From Alphaproteobacteria bacterium (lineage in GTDB: Bacteria; Pseudomonadota; Alphaproteobacteria; Rhodospirillales; Rhodospirillaceae): a stretch of 64,000 nucleotides of DNA. The stretch is from positions 217,785 through 281,784 of the forward strand of contig QJZR01000013.1 of the NCBI GenBank assembly GCA_003246625.1, read 5' to 3'. A model generated the notes under the pieces. It was not told the DNA's origin, did not search any database, and worked only from the letters and a program-made list of their open reading frames with translations. Below are positions 17,839 to 27,543 of the stretch, in pieces (the stretch's first letter is position 1; each line of letters begins with the position of its first letter). Position numbers and translations under genes: made by a program.

Positions 17839-18495
17839 TCACCTCAGCTTCAACAGCGCGGCGACCGCGGCGGCGGCGCCGTCGGCGATCTGGCCGATGG
17901 TGGCGTTGAGCATGTAGCAGGGGGTGGTCACCACCTTGTTCGCGGCATCGACGCAGACCTCGCCGTGGCCGCGATTCTGGTGCGTGCCGCCCATCGCGGC
18001 GATGGCGCCCGCGGTGCCCGCGTCGTCGCCGATGGTGACCTCGACCTTGCCCAGGACCTTGGCGACCAGGGCGGGGGCGATGCACAGGGCGCCGATCGGT
18101 TTCTTCGCCGCGTGGGTGGCGGCGACCGCCTTCGCCGTGTCGGGGTCGACCGTGCAGTTCGGCCCGTCCACCGCGAAGGTGCACAGATTCTTCGCCGCGC
18201 CGAAGCCGCCGGGAAGGATCAGCACGTCGAAATCGGCGGGGTCGTACTGCGACAGCGGCAGGATGGCGCCGCGCGCGATGCGGGCGCTTTCGACCAGGAC
18301 GTTGCGGGTTTCGTCGGTGGGGGCGCCGAGCACGTGGTTGATCACGTGCATCTGCGGCACGTCGGGGGCGAAGCACTGATAGGCGCAGCCCGCGCGGTCG
18401 ATGGCCAGCAGGGTGAGCACCGCCTCGTGGATTTCCGATCCGTCGTAGACTCCGCAACCGGAGAGGACGACGGCGAACTTCGCTTTTGCGGACAT
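17839..18495 (-). CDS. elbB: Isoprenoid biosynthesis glyoxalase ElbB-like protein
   Basis: A 218-residue class I glutamine-amidotransferase-like (DJ-1/PfpI) protein. VLSGCGVYDGSEIHEAVLT, LILPGGFGAAKNLCTFA and GALCIAPALVAKVLG are characteristic of ElbB, with the nucleophile-elbow cysteine in ALCIAP. Members have weak glyoxalase activity and a loosely defined link to isoprenoid synthesis. It is monocistronic, starts at the ATG at 18495 and diverges from the M32 carboxypeptidase gene. Confidence 0.88.
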   Translation of the reverse strand: MSAKAKFAVVLSGCGVYDGSEIHEAVLTLLAIDRAGCAYQCFAPDVPQMHVINHVLGAPTDETRNVLVESARIARGAILPLSQYDPADFDVLILPGGFGAAKNLCTFAVDGPNCTVDPDTAKAVAATHAAKKPIGALCIAPALVAKVLGKVEVTIGDDAGTAGAIAAMGGTHQNRGHGEVCVDAANKVVTTPCYMLNATIGQIADGAAAAVAALLKLR

Positions 18496-18573
18496 GGGTT
18501 CTCCTCGCTAGGATGCCTCAACGCCGCCATGATGAAATGGCCGGGCGGCAAAAGGCAAGAGACAGGACCGCGA

Positions 18574-20064
18574 ATGCGTGCATACGACCGACTGAAGGAA
18601 CGTTTTCACCGCCGTTCGGCGATCGCCGGGGCCCTGGCCCTGCTGCAATGGGACCGCGCGGCGATGATGCCGACCGGCGGCGCGGCGGCGCGGGCCGAGC
18701 AGACGGCGGAGCTGGAGACCCTGGCGCACGGGCTGCTTGCCGACGGCGCGGTCGAATCCTGGCTGGGCGAGGCGGAGGGCGAGGACCTGTCCGCCGCCGA
18801 CCGCGCCAACCTGCGCGAGATGCGGCGGGTTTGGGTGCACACGGCGGCGTTGCCCGCCGACCTGGTGGCGGCGCTGGCCCGCGCCGGGGCGGCGTGCGAG
18901 ATGGCTTGGCGCGGGGCGCGCGCCGCCTCGGACTTCGCGGCGGTGCGGCCGCATCTGGAAAAGCTGTTGCACCTGGTGCGGCAGGAGGCGGCGGCGAAGG
19001 CGGCGGCGTTGTCGGTTTCGCCCTATGACGGGCTGCTGGATTCCTTCGAACCCGGCGGGCGCTCGGCGGAGATCGACGCGGTGTTCGCCGATCTGGCGGC
19101 GTTCCTGCCCGGCTTCCTGGCCGAGGTGCTGGAGCGGCAGGCGGCGCGTCCCGCGCCGTTGCCGCTGCCCGGGCCCTTCCCGGTGGCGGCGCAACGGACG
19201 CTGGTGCGGCGGGTGATGACGGCGATGGGCTTCGATTTCGCGCACGGACGTCTGGACGAAAGCGCCCATCCCTTCTGTGGCGGCATTCCCGACGACCTGC
19301 GCCTGACCACCCGCTATGCCGAGGACGACGCCTTTTTCGGTTTGCTCAGCGTCGTGCACGAGACCGGCCATGCCCTTTACGAGTTGGGCTTGCCGTCCGT
19401 CTGGCGCGGCCAGCCTGCGGGCGAGGCGCGGGGGATGAGCCTGCACGAAAGCCAATCCCTGTCCATGGAGATGCAGGCGGCGCGCGGCGACGCCTGCCTG
19501 TCCTGGCTGGCGGCGGAGATGCGGGCGGCCTTCGGCGGCGTCGGTCCGGCGTGGGGCGACGCCAATCTGGCCGCCCTGGCGCGGCGGGTGGAGCGGGGCT
19601 TCATCCGGGTCGAGGCGGACGAGGTGACCTATCCCGCCCACGTCATCCTGCGCTATCGCCTGGAGCGGGCGATGATCGCGGGCGACCTGGACGTCGCCGA
19701 CCTGCCGGAGGCGTGGAACCGGGGGTTCCACGAATTGCTGGGGGTGACCCCGCCCGACGACGCGCGCGGCTGTTTGCAGGACATTCACTGGTACGACGGG
19801 GCGTGGGGCTATTTCCCCACCTATACCCTGGGGGCGATGACCGCGGCGCAGGTGTTCGCCGCGGCGCGGGCGGCGGTGCCCGGCCTGGACGCGGCCCTGG
19901 CGCGCGGCGATTTCGCGCCGCTGCTGTCCTGGTTGCGGGCCAACGTGCATGCGCACGGCTCGCTGCTGGAGACCGAGGATATCCTGACCCGCGCCACCGG
20001 CGGGCCGCTTTCCGCCACGGCGTTCAAGGCGCACCTGCGGGCCCGCTATCTGGAGGAAGCATGA
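18574..20064 (+). CDS. Carboxypeptidase Taq family (M32) metallopeptidase
   Basis: A 496-residue zinc carboxypeptidase. The active-site helix VVHETGHALYELG supplies the HExxH motif, and M32 hallmarks include RGMSLHESQS, IRVEADEVTYPAHVILR and a DIHWYDGAWGYFPTYTLG region. It should release C-terminal residues from peptides in the cytoplasm. The ATG at 18574 follows AGACAGGA. Its stop overlaps the next start (ATGA), so it heads an apparent operon with a small membrane protein, thrC and an M16 peptidase. Confidence 0.92.
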   Translation: MRAYDRLKERFHRRSAIAGALALLQWDRAAMMPTGGAAARAEQTAELETLAHGLLADGAVESWLGEAEGEDLSAADRANLREMRRVWVHTAALPADLVAALARAGAACEMAWRGARAASDFAAVRPHLEKLLHLVRQEAAAKAAALSVSPYDGLLDSFEPGGRSAEIDAVFADLAAFLPGFLAEVLERQAARPAPLPLPGPFPVAAQRTLVRRVMTAMGFDFAHGRLDESAHPFCGGIPDDLRLTTRYAEDDAFFGLLSVVHETGHALYELGLPSVWRGQPAGEARGMSLHESQSLSMEMQAARGDACLSWLAAEMRAAFGGVGPAWGDANLAALARRVERGFIRVEADEVTYPAHVILRYRLERAMIAGDLDVADLPEAWNRGFHELLGVTPPDDARGCLQDIHWYDGAWGYFPTYTLGAMTAAQVFAAARAAVPGLDAALARGDFAPLLSWLRANVHAHGSLLETEDILTRATGGPLSATAFKAHLRARYLEEA

Positions 20065-20582
20065 GCGGACCGACGCCGGAGGACCGGGCCAACATCACGG
20101 TTCGGGTGCTGGAACAGGCGATCCGCGAAGGCCGCAACGAGGGCGGGCCGCGCGGCAAGACCGGCCGGGGCGGGATGTCGTTCCGCGCCTGGCAGGACAT
20201 CGCCCGCGTCGAGATCGCCAACGCCATCCGCGACGCCGAGGCCGAGGCGACGCGGCGGCGCGGCATCGGCAACCGCATCGCGATGACCATCGGCGCCTGC
20301 CTGGTGACGATGGGATTCTGGGGGGCGGCGGTGTCGTGGGGGCGGGCGGACCGCAGCATGGCGGCGCTGGCCTGCATGGCGGCGGGGGGCTGGCTGCTGC
20401 TGACCGCGATGGAAATTCCGATCCGCCTGGCCTGGCGGCGGAATCGCGGTCGCCGCCGGGCGCGGCGGTTCGAGAACATCCGCAGCCTCGACCGTCAGAT
20501 CCGCCGCATGGAGAAGTTCCTGGAGGAACGCCGCGACACCCTGGAGGATCAGGTCGAGGACGAGATCAAGTCGGGACGTTAG
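20061..20582 (+). CDS. Small membrane protein of unknown function
   Basis: I do not recognise the family. The 173-residue protein has an acidic/amphipathic N-terminus, two hydrophobic segments at about 72-92 and 98-118, then a very arginine-rich stretch (RLAWRRNRGRRRARRF) and a charged C-terminal helix that may form a coiled coil (LDRQIRRMEKFLEERRDTLEDQVEDE). It overlaps the preceding M32 gene by 4 bases and precedes thrC by 92 bases. Confidence 0.75.
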   Translation: MSGPTPEDRANITVRVLEQAIREGRNEGGPRGKTGRGGMSFRAWQDIARVEIANAIRDAEAEATRRRGIGNRIAMTIGACLVTMGFWGAAVSWGRADRSMAALACMAAGGWLLLTAMEIPIRLAWRRNRGRRRARRFENIRSLDRQIRRMEKFLEERRDTLEDQVEDEIKSGR

Positions 20583-20674
20583 CGAGTTTCTTGTCGTCCG
20601 CCGCGCGGGCGGGTATAGGTAACGGCTGCGTCGCGTTTGGCGGCGCTGCGTTCTCCGTTCAATGGGGGCTGGGT

Positions 20675-22081
20675 TTGCGGTATATCAGCACGCGGGGCGG
20701 ATCCCCGGCGCTTTCCTTCGACGAAGTCTTGCTGGCGGGGTTGGCCCCCGATGGCGGGCTCTACGTGCCCGAGACGGTGCCGCGCATCGACGCCGCCACC
20801 TGGAGCGCCTGGCAGACCCTGTCCTATCCCAAGCTGGCGGCGGCGGTGATGAAGCTTTTCGTCGCGGGAACGATTCCCGACGACGACCTGACGGCGATCG
20901 CCGAAGAGGCCTATCGCGGCTTCGACCACGCGGCCATCGCACCCTTGAAGCAGTTCGACACCGACCTTTGGGTGATGGAGCTGTTCCACGGCCCGACCCT
21001 GGCCTTCAAGGACATGGCGATGCAGGTGCTGGGCCGCCTGTTCGACCACGTGCTGACCCGGAAAGCCCGCCGCGTCACCATCGTCGGCGCGACCTCGGGC
21101 GACACCGGCAGCGCGGCGATCGAAGCCTGCCGCGACCGCGAGGCGATCGACATCTTCATCCTGCACCCGCACGAGCGCGTTTCCGAGGTGCAGCGCCGCC
21201 AGATGACCACGGTGACGTCGTCCAACGTCTTCAACGTCGCGGTGAAAGGCACCTTCGACGACTGCCAGGATCTGGTGAAGGCGATGTTCGCCGACGTCGG
21301 CTTCCGCGACCGGGTCGGCCTCAGCGCGGTGAACTCGATCAACTGGGCGCGGGTGATGGCGCAGGTGGTCTATTACGTCTGGGCGGCGTTGCGCCTGGGC
21401 GTGCCCGACCGTTCGATGGCGTTCGCCGTGCCCACCGGCAACTTCGGCAATATTTTCGCGGGCTACGTGGCGAAGACGATGGGGCTGCCGATCGAGCAGT
21501 TGATCGTCGGTTCGAACCGCAACGACATCCTTACCCGTTTCTTCGCCTCGGGGGCGATGGAGATGTCCGAGGTGGTGCCGACGATCAGCCCGTCGATGGA
21601 CATTCAGATTTCCTCGAACTTCGAACGCCTGCTCTTCGACATGCTGGGGCGCGACGGCGCGGCGGTGGACCTGACGATGAACCGTTTCCGCCAGAGCCGC
21701 CGGTTCGAGGTGCCGATCGAGGTTCTGGCCCGTTCGCGCGCCACCTTCTCCGCCTACAGCCTGGACGACGACGCCACGCGCGCGGCGATCCGCGCCGAAT
21801 ACCGCGCCACCGGCGAGATTCTCGACCCGCATTCGGCGATCGGCGTCGCCGCCGCCCGGGCGCGGGCGAAGACGCCGGGCCTGCCGGTGGTGGCGCTGGC
21901 CACCGCGCATCCGGCGAAGTTCGGCAAGGCGGTGGAGGAAGCCACCGGGGTTGCGCCGAAGCTGCCGCAGCGTCTGGCCGACCTGATGGAACGGCCGGAA
22001 CGCCTGACCGTCCTGCCCAACGACCTCAAGGCGGTGCAGGATTACGTGTTGGCGCGGGCCCGCGCCGTCGGAGCGCGGTGA
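20675..22081 (+). CDS. thrC: Threonine synthase
   Basis: A PLP enzyme that converts O-phosphohomoserine to threonine (468 residues). RYISTRGGSPALSFDEVLLAG begins the conserved region, HGPTLAFKDMAMQ holds the PLP lysine (K112), and VGATSGDTGSAA and VPTGNFGN bind phosphate and cofactor. No ATG lies at the homologous start: the residue before RYIST is encoded by TTG (20675-20677), preceded by GGGGG six bases upstream, so a TTG start is proposed. Its stop overlaps the M16 gene start by one base. Confidence 0.92.
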   Translation: MRYISTRGGSPALSFDEVLLAGLAPDGGLYVPETVPRIDAATWSAWQTLSYPKLAAAVMKLFVAGTIPDDDLTAIAEEAYRGFDHAAIAPLKQFDTDLWVMELFHGPTLAFKDMAMQVLGRLFDHVLTRKARRVTIVGATSGDTGSAAIEACRDREAIDIFILHPHERVSEVQRRQMTTVTSSNVFNVAVKGTFDDCQDLVKAMFADVGFRDRVGLSAVNSINWARVMAQVVYYVWAALRLGVPDRSMAFAVPTGNFGNIFAGYVAKTMGLPIEQLIVGSNRNDILTRFFASGAMEMSEVVPTISPSMDIQISSNFERLLFDMLGRDGAAVDLTMNRFRQSRRFEVPIEVLARSRATFSAYSLDDDATRAAIRAEYRATGEILDPHSAIGVAAARARAKTPGLPVVALATAHPAKFGKAVEEATGVAPKLPQRLADLMERPERLTVLPNDLKAVQDYVLARARAVGAR

Positions 22082-23343
22082 TGACGACACGGGTTTCCAC
22101 CCTTTCCAACGGTCTTCGCGTCGTCACCGACGAGATGCCCGAAACCGCCACGGTTTCGTTGGGGGCGTGGGTGGGCATCGGCGCGCGTTTCGAGCCGCCG
22201 CAGCTGAACGGGGTTTCCCACCTGCTGGAACACATGGCGTTCAAGGGCACGACGCGCCGTTCGGCCCGCGCCATCGCCGAGGAGATCGAGGCGGTGGGCG
22301 GCCACATCAACGCCTATACCTCGCGCGAGACCACCGCCTATTACGTCAAGGTGCTGAAGGACGACGCGGCGCTGGCGGTGGACATCGTCGGCGACATCCT
22401 GCAGCACTCCACCCTGGAGCCCGAGGAACTGGACCGCGAGCGTCAGGTGGTGGTGCAGGAGATCAACCAGGCCTTCGACACCCCGGACGACATCATCTTC
22501 GACTGGTTCCAGGAAACCGCCTATCCCGGCCAGGCGATCGGCCGTCCGGTGCTGGGCACCGCCGAGATCGTGCGCGGCCTGTCGCGGCAGACGATTTTCG
22601 ACTTCATGGCGTCGGGCTACACCGCGCCGCAGATGGTGGTTTCCGCCGCCGGGGGTATTTCCCACGACGCCTTCGTCGAGATGGTCGGCGCGGCGTTTTC
22701 CGCCCTGCCGCCGGACGCTTGCGCGGCGGCCGAAACCCCGGCCCGCTATGCCGGGGGGCATTTCCGCCAGGAACGCGACCTGGAACAGACCCATCTGGTG
22801 CTCGGCTTCGAGGGCGTGCCCTACCGCGACCCCGACTATTACCCGCTGGCGGTGATGGCCGCCCTGTTCGGCGGCGGCATGTCGTCGCGCCTGTTCCAGG
22901 AAGTGCGGGAACAGCGCGGTCTCGCCTATTCGATCTATGCCTATTCGTCGTCCTACGTCGATACCGGGATGTTCTCGATCTACGCCGGTACCGGGCCGGA
23001 GGAAGTGCCCGAGATGGTGGCGGTGATCGCCGACGAGGTGGGCAAACTGGCCGACACCCTGACCGAGGCCGAGGTGGCGCGCGCCCGCGCCCAGCTTAAG
23101 GCCAGCACCATCATGGGGCTGGAAAGCACCTCGGCCCGCTGCGAGCATCGCGCCCGCCAGATGATGATCTTCGGCCGCCCCCTCTCCGCCGAGGAAACCA
23201 TCGCCCGCATCGAGGCGGTGGATATCGAGGCGGTGCGCCAGGTCGCCCGCCGGGTGTTCGCCAGCCCGTTGACCACCGCCGCGGTGGGGCCGTTGGCCCG
23301 CCTGGAAGCCGACGAGGCGTTGGCCGCGCGCTTCAGGTTCTAG
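22081..23343 (+). CDS. M16-family zinc peptidase (mitochondrial processing peptidase-like)
   Basis: A 420-residue pitrilysin-fold protease. The inverted zinc motif is H47-L-L-E50-H51 (HLLEHMAFKGT), with the distal glutamate in ERQVVVQEI. RGLAYSIYAYSSSYVDTGMF is the conserved second-half motif of the processing-peptidase-like group. No signal peptide is seen. It is coupled to thrC (TGATG), an arrangement common in alphaproteobacteria. The substrate is unknown. Confidence 0.92.
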   Translation: MTTRVSTLSNGLRVVTDEMPETATVSLGAWVGIGARFEPPQLNGVSHLLEHMAFKGTTRRSARAIAEEIEAVGGHINAYTSRETTAYYVKVLKDDAALAVDIVGDILQHSTLEPEELDRERQVVVQEINQAFDTPDDIIFDWFQETAYPGQAIGRPVLGTAEIVRGLSRQTIFDFMASGYTAPQMVVSAAGGISHDAFVEMVGAAFSALPPDACAAAETPARYAGGHFRQERDLEQTHLVLGFEGVPYRDPDYYPLAVMAALFGGGMSSRLFQEVREQRGLAYSIYAYSSSYVDTGMFSIYAGTGPEEVPEMVAVIADEVGKLADTLTEAEVARARAQLKASTIMGLESTSARCEHRARQMMIFGRPLSAEETIARIEAVDIEAVRQVARRVFASPLTTAAVGPLARLEADEALAARFRF

Positions 23344-23347
23344 GGAC

Positions 23348-24043
23348 ATGTCCGCCACCGGGCCGCGCGGGGAATTCCATGCCGGGGTCCTCGCCTCCCT
23401 CGCCCCCACCGCCGGGGTGGTGCCGTTCGCCCTGCTGCTGGGGGCGCTGGCGGCGGGCAAGGGTCTGACGCCGGTCGAGGTAGCGGCGATGTCCGCCCTG
23501 GTCTTCGCGGGCAGCGCGCAGTTCGCCGCGGTCGACGCCTGGACCGATCCCGCGCCCTGGCTGTCGCTGGCCCTGCTGGTGCTGGTGGTCAACCTGCGTC
23601 ACGTCTTCATGAGCGCCTCGATCCTGCGGCGGATGGAACGGTTTCCCGCCGCCGCCCGGCTGCTCGCCCTGCCGCTTCTCGCCGACGAGATCTGGGCGTT
23701 TTCCGAGGCGCGGGCGGCGCGGCGGCCATTGACTCCCGCCTATTTCGCCGGGTTGGCCGTGCCCTTCTATCTGACCTGGATCGGCAGCTCCACGGCGGGC
23801 TGTCTGGCCGGGGCCTGGATCGGCGATCCCCGCGCCTTCGGCTTCGACTTCGCCTTCGTCGCCATTTTCGTCTGCCTGATTCGCGGTTTCCGACGGCAGC
23901 CGGGGTTCGCGGCGGTGCTGGCCGCCAGCGGCGGCGCCGCCGTCGCCACCCATCTGCTGTTTCCCGGTCCGGCGGCGATCATCGCCGGGACCCTGGCCGG
24001 AATCCTCGCCGCCGCCCTGACGCACCGCGAGGATCCGGCATGA
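23348..24043 (+). CDS. azlC: AzlC-family branched-chain amino acid exporter, large subunit
   Basis: A 231-residue protein with six or seven hydrophobic segments and the AzlC signatures VFAGSAQFAAV and VVNLRHVFMSASI. Together with an AzlD partner it forms an exporter of branched-chain or other amino acids in the inner membrane. The ATG at 23348 lies 4 bases after the M16 stop. Its end overlaps azlD by 4 bases. Confidence 0.9.
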   Translation: MSATGPRGEFHAGVLASLAPTAGVVPFALLLGALAAGKGLTPVEVAAMSALVFAGSAQFAAVDAWTDPAPWLSLALLVLVVNLRHVFMSASILRRMERFPAAARLLALPLLADEIWAFSEARAARRPLTPAYFAGLAVPFYLTWIGSSTAGCLAGAWIGDPRAFGFDFAFVAIFVCLIRGFRRQPGFAAVLAASGGAAVATHLLFPGPAAIIAGTLAGILAAALTHREDPA

Positions 24044-24342
24044 TCCCGTTCGCCGACACCTGGGCCGCCATCCTGGCGATGGCCGGGGCTACCGTGCTGA
24101 CCCGCCTGGCCGGATTGGCGGTGCCCCGCGATTTCGCGCGCGGCGGGCGCCTGGCGGCGGCCTTCGCCGCGATGCCGGTGGCGGTGCTGACCGCCCTGAT
24201 CGCTCCGGCGATGCTGACCCAGGGGTGGGCCGACGCCCTGGCCGGGGCGTTGGTGGTGCTGGCTTCGTGGAAACTGCCGCTGCCCGCGGTGGTGGCGCTG
24301 GGCGCGGCGGCGGCGGCGGGCTTGCGCCTGCTGGCCGGATAG
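24040..24342 (+). CDS. azlD: AzlD-family small subunit of the branched-chain amino acid exporter
   Basis: A 100-residue protein with three or four hydrophobic helices. It starts inside the last codons of azlC, as azlD genes normally do, and has the family's TRLAGLAVPRD and AAMPVAVLTALI region. The stop is immediately followed, one base later, by the end of the convergent yqgE gene, leaving no room for a terminator. Confidence 0.88.
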   Translation: MIPFADTWAAILAMAGATVLTRLAGLAVPRDFARGGRLAAAFAAMPVAVLTALIAPAMLTQGWADALAGALVVLASWKLPLPAVVALGAAAAAGLRLLAG

Positions 24343-24343
24343 A

Positions 24344-24919
24344 TCAGGCGTTGCCGGCGGTGGAGGACAGCTTGGCGATGTCGATGCCCAGCTTTTCGAT
24401 CGCCCGTTGCCACTTTTTCGGGTTGTCGGGGCCGAACAGCAGGCCGTCGTCGGCGGGGGCGATCAGCCAGGCGTTGGCGCGGATCTCGGCGTCGAGCTGC
24501 CCCGCCCCCCAGCCGGAATAGCCAAGCGCCATCAGGGTGTGGCGGGGGCCGCGGCCTTCCGCCACCGCGCGCAGGATGTCCAGGGTCGCGGTCAGCGCCC
24601 GGCGCTTGTCCACCAGCATGCTGGCTTCGGCCAGGAAATCGGCGGAATGCAGGACGAAGCCGCGTCCCGGCTCCACCGGGCCGCCGAAATGCACCGCGCG
24701 TTCGGCGCAGGCGGGGGTGAGCGGAATGTTCAGCTGTTCCATCAGGCGGGAGAGGGTCATGTCGGGCAGTTCGCGGTTGACGATCAGCCCCATCGCGCCC
24801 TCGGCGGAGTGGGCGCAGAGATAGACCACGGCATGCTCGAAACGCGCATCCTGCATTCCCGGCATGGCGATCAGGCATCGTCCGGTCAGATAGTCGGCTT
24901 GGGTGCTCGCGGCGGCCAT
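24344..24919 (-). CDS. YqgE/AlgH family protein
   Basis: A cytoplasmic protein of 191 residues with the family motifs LTGRCLIAMPGMQDARFEHAV, GAMGLIVNRE, FGGPVEPGRGFVLH and ALGYSGWGAGQLDAEI. The biochemical function is not established; the structure resembles a small-molecule or protein-binding fold. It lies downstream of rnhA, separated by 63 bases, and is probably the last gene of the ispH-thrB-rnhA transcript. Confidence 0.9.
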   Translation of the reverse strand: MAAASTQADYLTGRCLIAMPGMQDARFEHAVVYLCAHSAEGAMGLIVNRELPDMTLSRLMEQLNIPLTPACAERAVHFGGPVEPGRGFVLHSADFLAEASMLVDKRRALTATLDILRAVAEGRGPRHTLMALGYSGWGAGQLDAEIRANAWLIAPADDGLLFGPDNPKKWQRAIEKLGIDIAKLSSTAGNA

Positions 24920-24982
24920 CGGGTTTCCTCGGACGGTTGAGGACTCAACATAGCGGCGGCGGCAGCCTTCGGCAAGGCGGGG

Positions 24983-25429
24983 TCAGTTCTTCGGGATGGC
25001 GGCGCGGGCCAGGGCGTCGACCCGTTCGTTTTCGGCGTGGCCGTCGTGCCCCTTCACCCAGGTCCAGGCGACGCGGTGCGGCGCCAGCGCCGCTTCCAGC
25101 CGCTGCCAGAGGTCGACGTTCTTCACCGGTTCCTTGGCGGCGGTCTTCCAGCCGCGCGCCTTCCAGCCGCGCATCCACTCGGTGACGCCCTTCATCAGGT
25201 ACTGGCTGTCGGTGTGAAGCGCCACGGCGCAGGGGCGGGAAAGGGCTTCCAGACCGGCGATCGCCGCCATCAGTTCCATGCGGTTGTTGGTGGTTTGCGC
25301 CTCGCCGCCGGAAAGTTCGCGTTCCACGCCGCGGCAGCGCAGCAGGGCGCCCCAGCCGCCGGGGCCGGGATTGCCCGAACACGCCCCGTCGGTAAACATC
25401 TCGACCGGGGTCAGGTCAGCCAAGGCCAT
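24983..25429 (-). CDS. rnhA: Ribonuclease HI
   Basis: A 148-residue enzyme that degrades the RNA strand of RNA-DNA hybrids. The catalytic carboxylates are visible: [25 protein letters not shown] and [12 protein letters not shown], and a distal Asp follows [14 protein letters not shown]. The start overlaps the thrB stop by 14 bases. The order ispH-thrB-rnhA is a conserved alphaproteobacterial arrangement. Confidence 0.96.
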   Translation of the reverse strand: MALADLTPVEMFTDGACSGNPGPGGWGALLRCRGVERELSGGEAQTTNNRMELMAAIAGLEALSRPCAVALHTDSQYLMKGVTEWMRGWKARGWKTAAKEPVKNVDLWQRLEAALAPHRVAWTWVKGHDGHAENERVDALARAAIPKN

Positions 25430-26381
25430 AGGCTCCGGCGCCTTCGATGCCGCGGTGGAAACGCAGGATGCGCAGGTATTCCAGCGGGTCCTTCGGCCGC
25501 ACCAGTGCTCCCGCCGGGGTGTTCAGCCAGTCGTAGAGGCGGGTCAGCAGGAAGCGCATCGCGGCGCCGCGCGCCAGCAGCGGCAGGGCGGCGATTTCCT
25601 CCGCCGACAGGGGGCGCACCGCGCCATAGGCGGACAACAGGTGCCGCGCCTTGGTGACGTTGAAGTCGAAGCCCGGCTCGAAGCACCAGGCGTTCATCAG
25701 GATGGCGAGGTCGTAGGCGTAGAGGTCGTTGCAGGCGAAGTAGAAGTCGATCACCCCGGAGACCGCCTCGCCACGGAAGAAGACGTTGTCGGGGAACAGG
25801 TCGGCGTGGATCACCCCGCCCGGCAGGCCGGTCGGCCAGCGCGCCTCCAGGTCGGCGAGGTCGGCGTCGATCTCGGCGGCAAGGCCGGGGGAAACTGCGT
25901 CGGCCAGGTGCGCCGACTGCGCGAACAGGGGGCGCCAGCCGCCGACGCTCAGGGCGTTGGCGCGCGACCGGGGATAATCCGCCCCCGCCAGGTGCAGGCG
26001 GGCCATCGCCGCGCCGACCCCGGAGCAATGGGCGGCGGTGATCCGCCGCGGCGACAATCCCTTGAGGAAACTGAACAGCGCGGCGGGGCGGCCGCTCAGG
26101 GTTTGCAGCACCTGGCCGTCGCGGGTTTCGATGGGCAGGGGGCAGGTCACGCCGCGCGCCGCCAGATGGCGCATCAGGCCGAGGAAATAGGGCAACTCGG
26201 CGGGGTTCACCCGCTTTTCGTAGAGGGTGAGGATATAGGCCGCGCCGTCCTCGGTGTGGATCAGGAAGTTGGAATTCTCCACGCCTTCGGCGATGCCCTT
26301 GAACGCCGCCACGTCGGGAAGGGCGTAGGCGGACATGAACGCCGCCAGTTCGTCGTCGGTGACATCGGTGTAAACGGCCAT
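25416..26381 (-). CDS. thrB: Homoserine kinase
   Basis: A 321-residue kinase of the aminoglycoside-phosphotransferase-like ThrB type, which makes O-phosphohomoserine for threonine synthase (thrC lies 4 kb away). [13 protein letters not shown] is the catalytic loop and [11 protein letters not shown] the metal-binding segment. [20 protein letters not shown] forms the N-terminal nucleotide-binding region. The ATG at 26381 has a GGGAGAGG site; an upstream in-frame ATG at 26405 is less likely. Confidence 0.93.
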   Translation of the reverse strand: MAVYTDVTDDELAAFMSAYALPDVAAFKGIAEGVENSNFLIHTEDGAAYILTLYEKRVNPAELPYFLGLMRHLAARGVTCPLPIETRDGQVLQTLSGRPAALFSFLKGLSPRRITAAHCSGVGAAMARLHLAGADYPRSRANALSVGGWRPLFAQSAHLADAVSPGLAAEIDADLADLEARWPTGLPGGVIHADLFPDNVFFRGEAVSGVIDFYFACNDLYAYDLAILMNAWCFEPGFDFNVTKARHLLSAYGAVRPLSAEEIAALPLLARGAAMRFLLTRLYDWLNTPAGALVRPKDPLEYLRILRFHRGIEGAGAYGLG

Positions 26382-26444
26382 GGAACCTCTCCCGTCGCGC
26401 CGCATGGGTATACGGCAAAGCGCGGAGGATGGGTAGGGGGGAAC

Positions 26445-27401
26445 TCAGGCGTCGCGCAGTTCCGGCGGCAGCTTGAAGACCACGTCCTCGATCGCGTGGG
26501 CGGCGGTGGAAACGGTCAGGGTGCGCCGCGTCGCCAGGGCGGTCAGGACCTCGTCCACCAGCACCTCGGGGGCGGAGGCCCCGGCGGTGATGCCAAGGGT
26601 GCGTACCCGCGCCAGCGACGGCCAGTCGATGTCCTCGGTGCCTTGCAGCAGGCGGGCGTCGCCGCATCCGGCGCGTTGCGCCACCTCGACCAGGCGGCGG
26701 GAGTTCGAGGAATTCGGCGCACCGATCACCCACACCGCGTCGCAGGCGGGGGCCATCGCCTTCACCGCCGCCTGGCGGTTGGTGGTGGCGAAGCAGATGT
26801 CCTCGCGCTTCGGGCCTTCGATGGCGGGGAAGCGGCGCTTGAGAATGGCGACGATTTCGGCGGTTTCGTCCACCGACAGGGTGGTCTGGGTGATGTAGGC
26901 CAGCGCCTCGGGCGTCGCCGGGGCGACGGTTTCGGCGTCGTCGGCGGTCTCCACCAGCAGGATGCTGTCCCCCGGCACCTGGCCCATGGTGCCGATCACC
27001 TCGGGGTGGCCGGCGTGGCCGATCAGGATCGCCTGGCGTCCCAGGGCGGCGTGGCGCGCCGCCTCCAGGTGTACCTTGGCGACCAGCGGGCAGGTGGCGT
27101 CCAGGCTGGCAAGGCCGCGCCGCTTCGCCTCGGCGGGGACGGATTTCGGCACGCCATGCGCCGAGAACACCACCGCCGCGCCGTCCGGCACCTCGTCGAG
27201 TTCGTCGACGAAGACCGCGCCCTTCGCCTTCAGGCCGTTCACCACGAAGCGGTTGTGGACGATTTCGTGCCGCACGTAGACGGGGGCGCCGTGCTTTTCC
27301 AGCAGCCGTTCGACGATCTGCACGGCGCGGTCCACCCCGGCGCAGAAGCCGCGCGGCGCGGCCAGGATCACGGACAGGGCGGGCAGGGGCAAACCGGTCA
27401 T
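26445..27401 (-). CDS. ispH: 4-hydroxy-3-methylbut-2-enyl diphosphate reductase
   Basis: A 318-residue iron-sulfur enzyme that makes IPP and DMAPP in the last step of the MEP pathway. The three cluster cysteines appear in [12 protein letters not shown] (C20), [12 protein letters not shown] and a third site whose neighbourhood includes [15 protein letters not shown]; the histidines of [12 protein letters not shown] and GHAGHPEV bind substrate. It heads the thrB-rnhA operon on the minus strand. Confidence 0.95.
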   Translation of the reverse strand: MTGLPLPALSVILAAPRGFCAGVDRAVQIVERLLEKHGAPVYVRHEIVHNRFVVNGLKAKGAVFVDELDEVPDGAAVVFSAHGVPKSVPAEAKRRGLASLDATCPLVAKVHLEAARHAALGRQAILIGHAGHPEVIGTMGQVPGDSILLVETADDAETVAPATPEALAYITQTTLSVDETAEIVAILKRRFPAIEGPKREDICFATTNRQAAVKAMAPACDAVWVIGAPNSSNSRRLVEVAQRAGCGDARLLQGTEDIDWPSLARVRTLGITAGASAPEVLVDEVLTALATRRTLTVSTAAHAIEDVVFKLPPELRDA

Positions 27402-27543
27402 GGGCGCTTCCTTTCAGCGGATCGGCTGGGTGTAGCAAATCCGGCGCGCCACCGGAAGTCCCCCGATTTGTGCGAAGCCGGTTGCCGCCGCCGCTGGCTT
27501 GGGCTATCACCGGGACAGGGTTCCGTTGCACAGGGTTCTGCCG

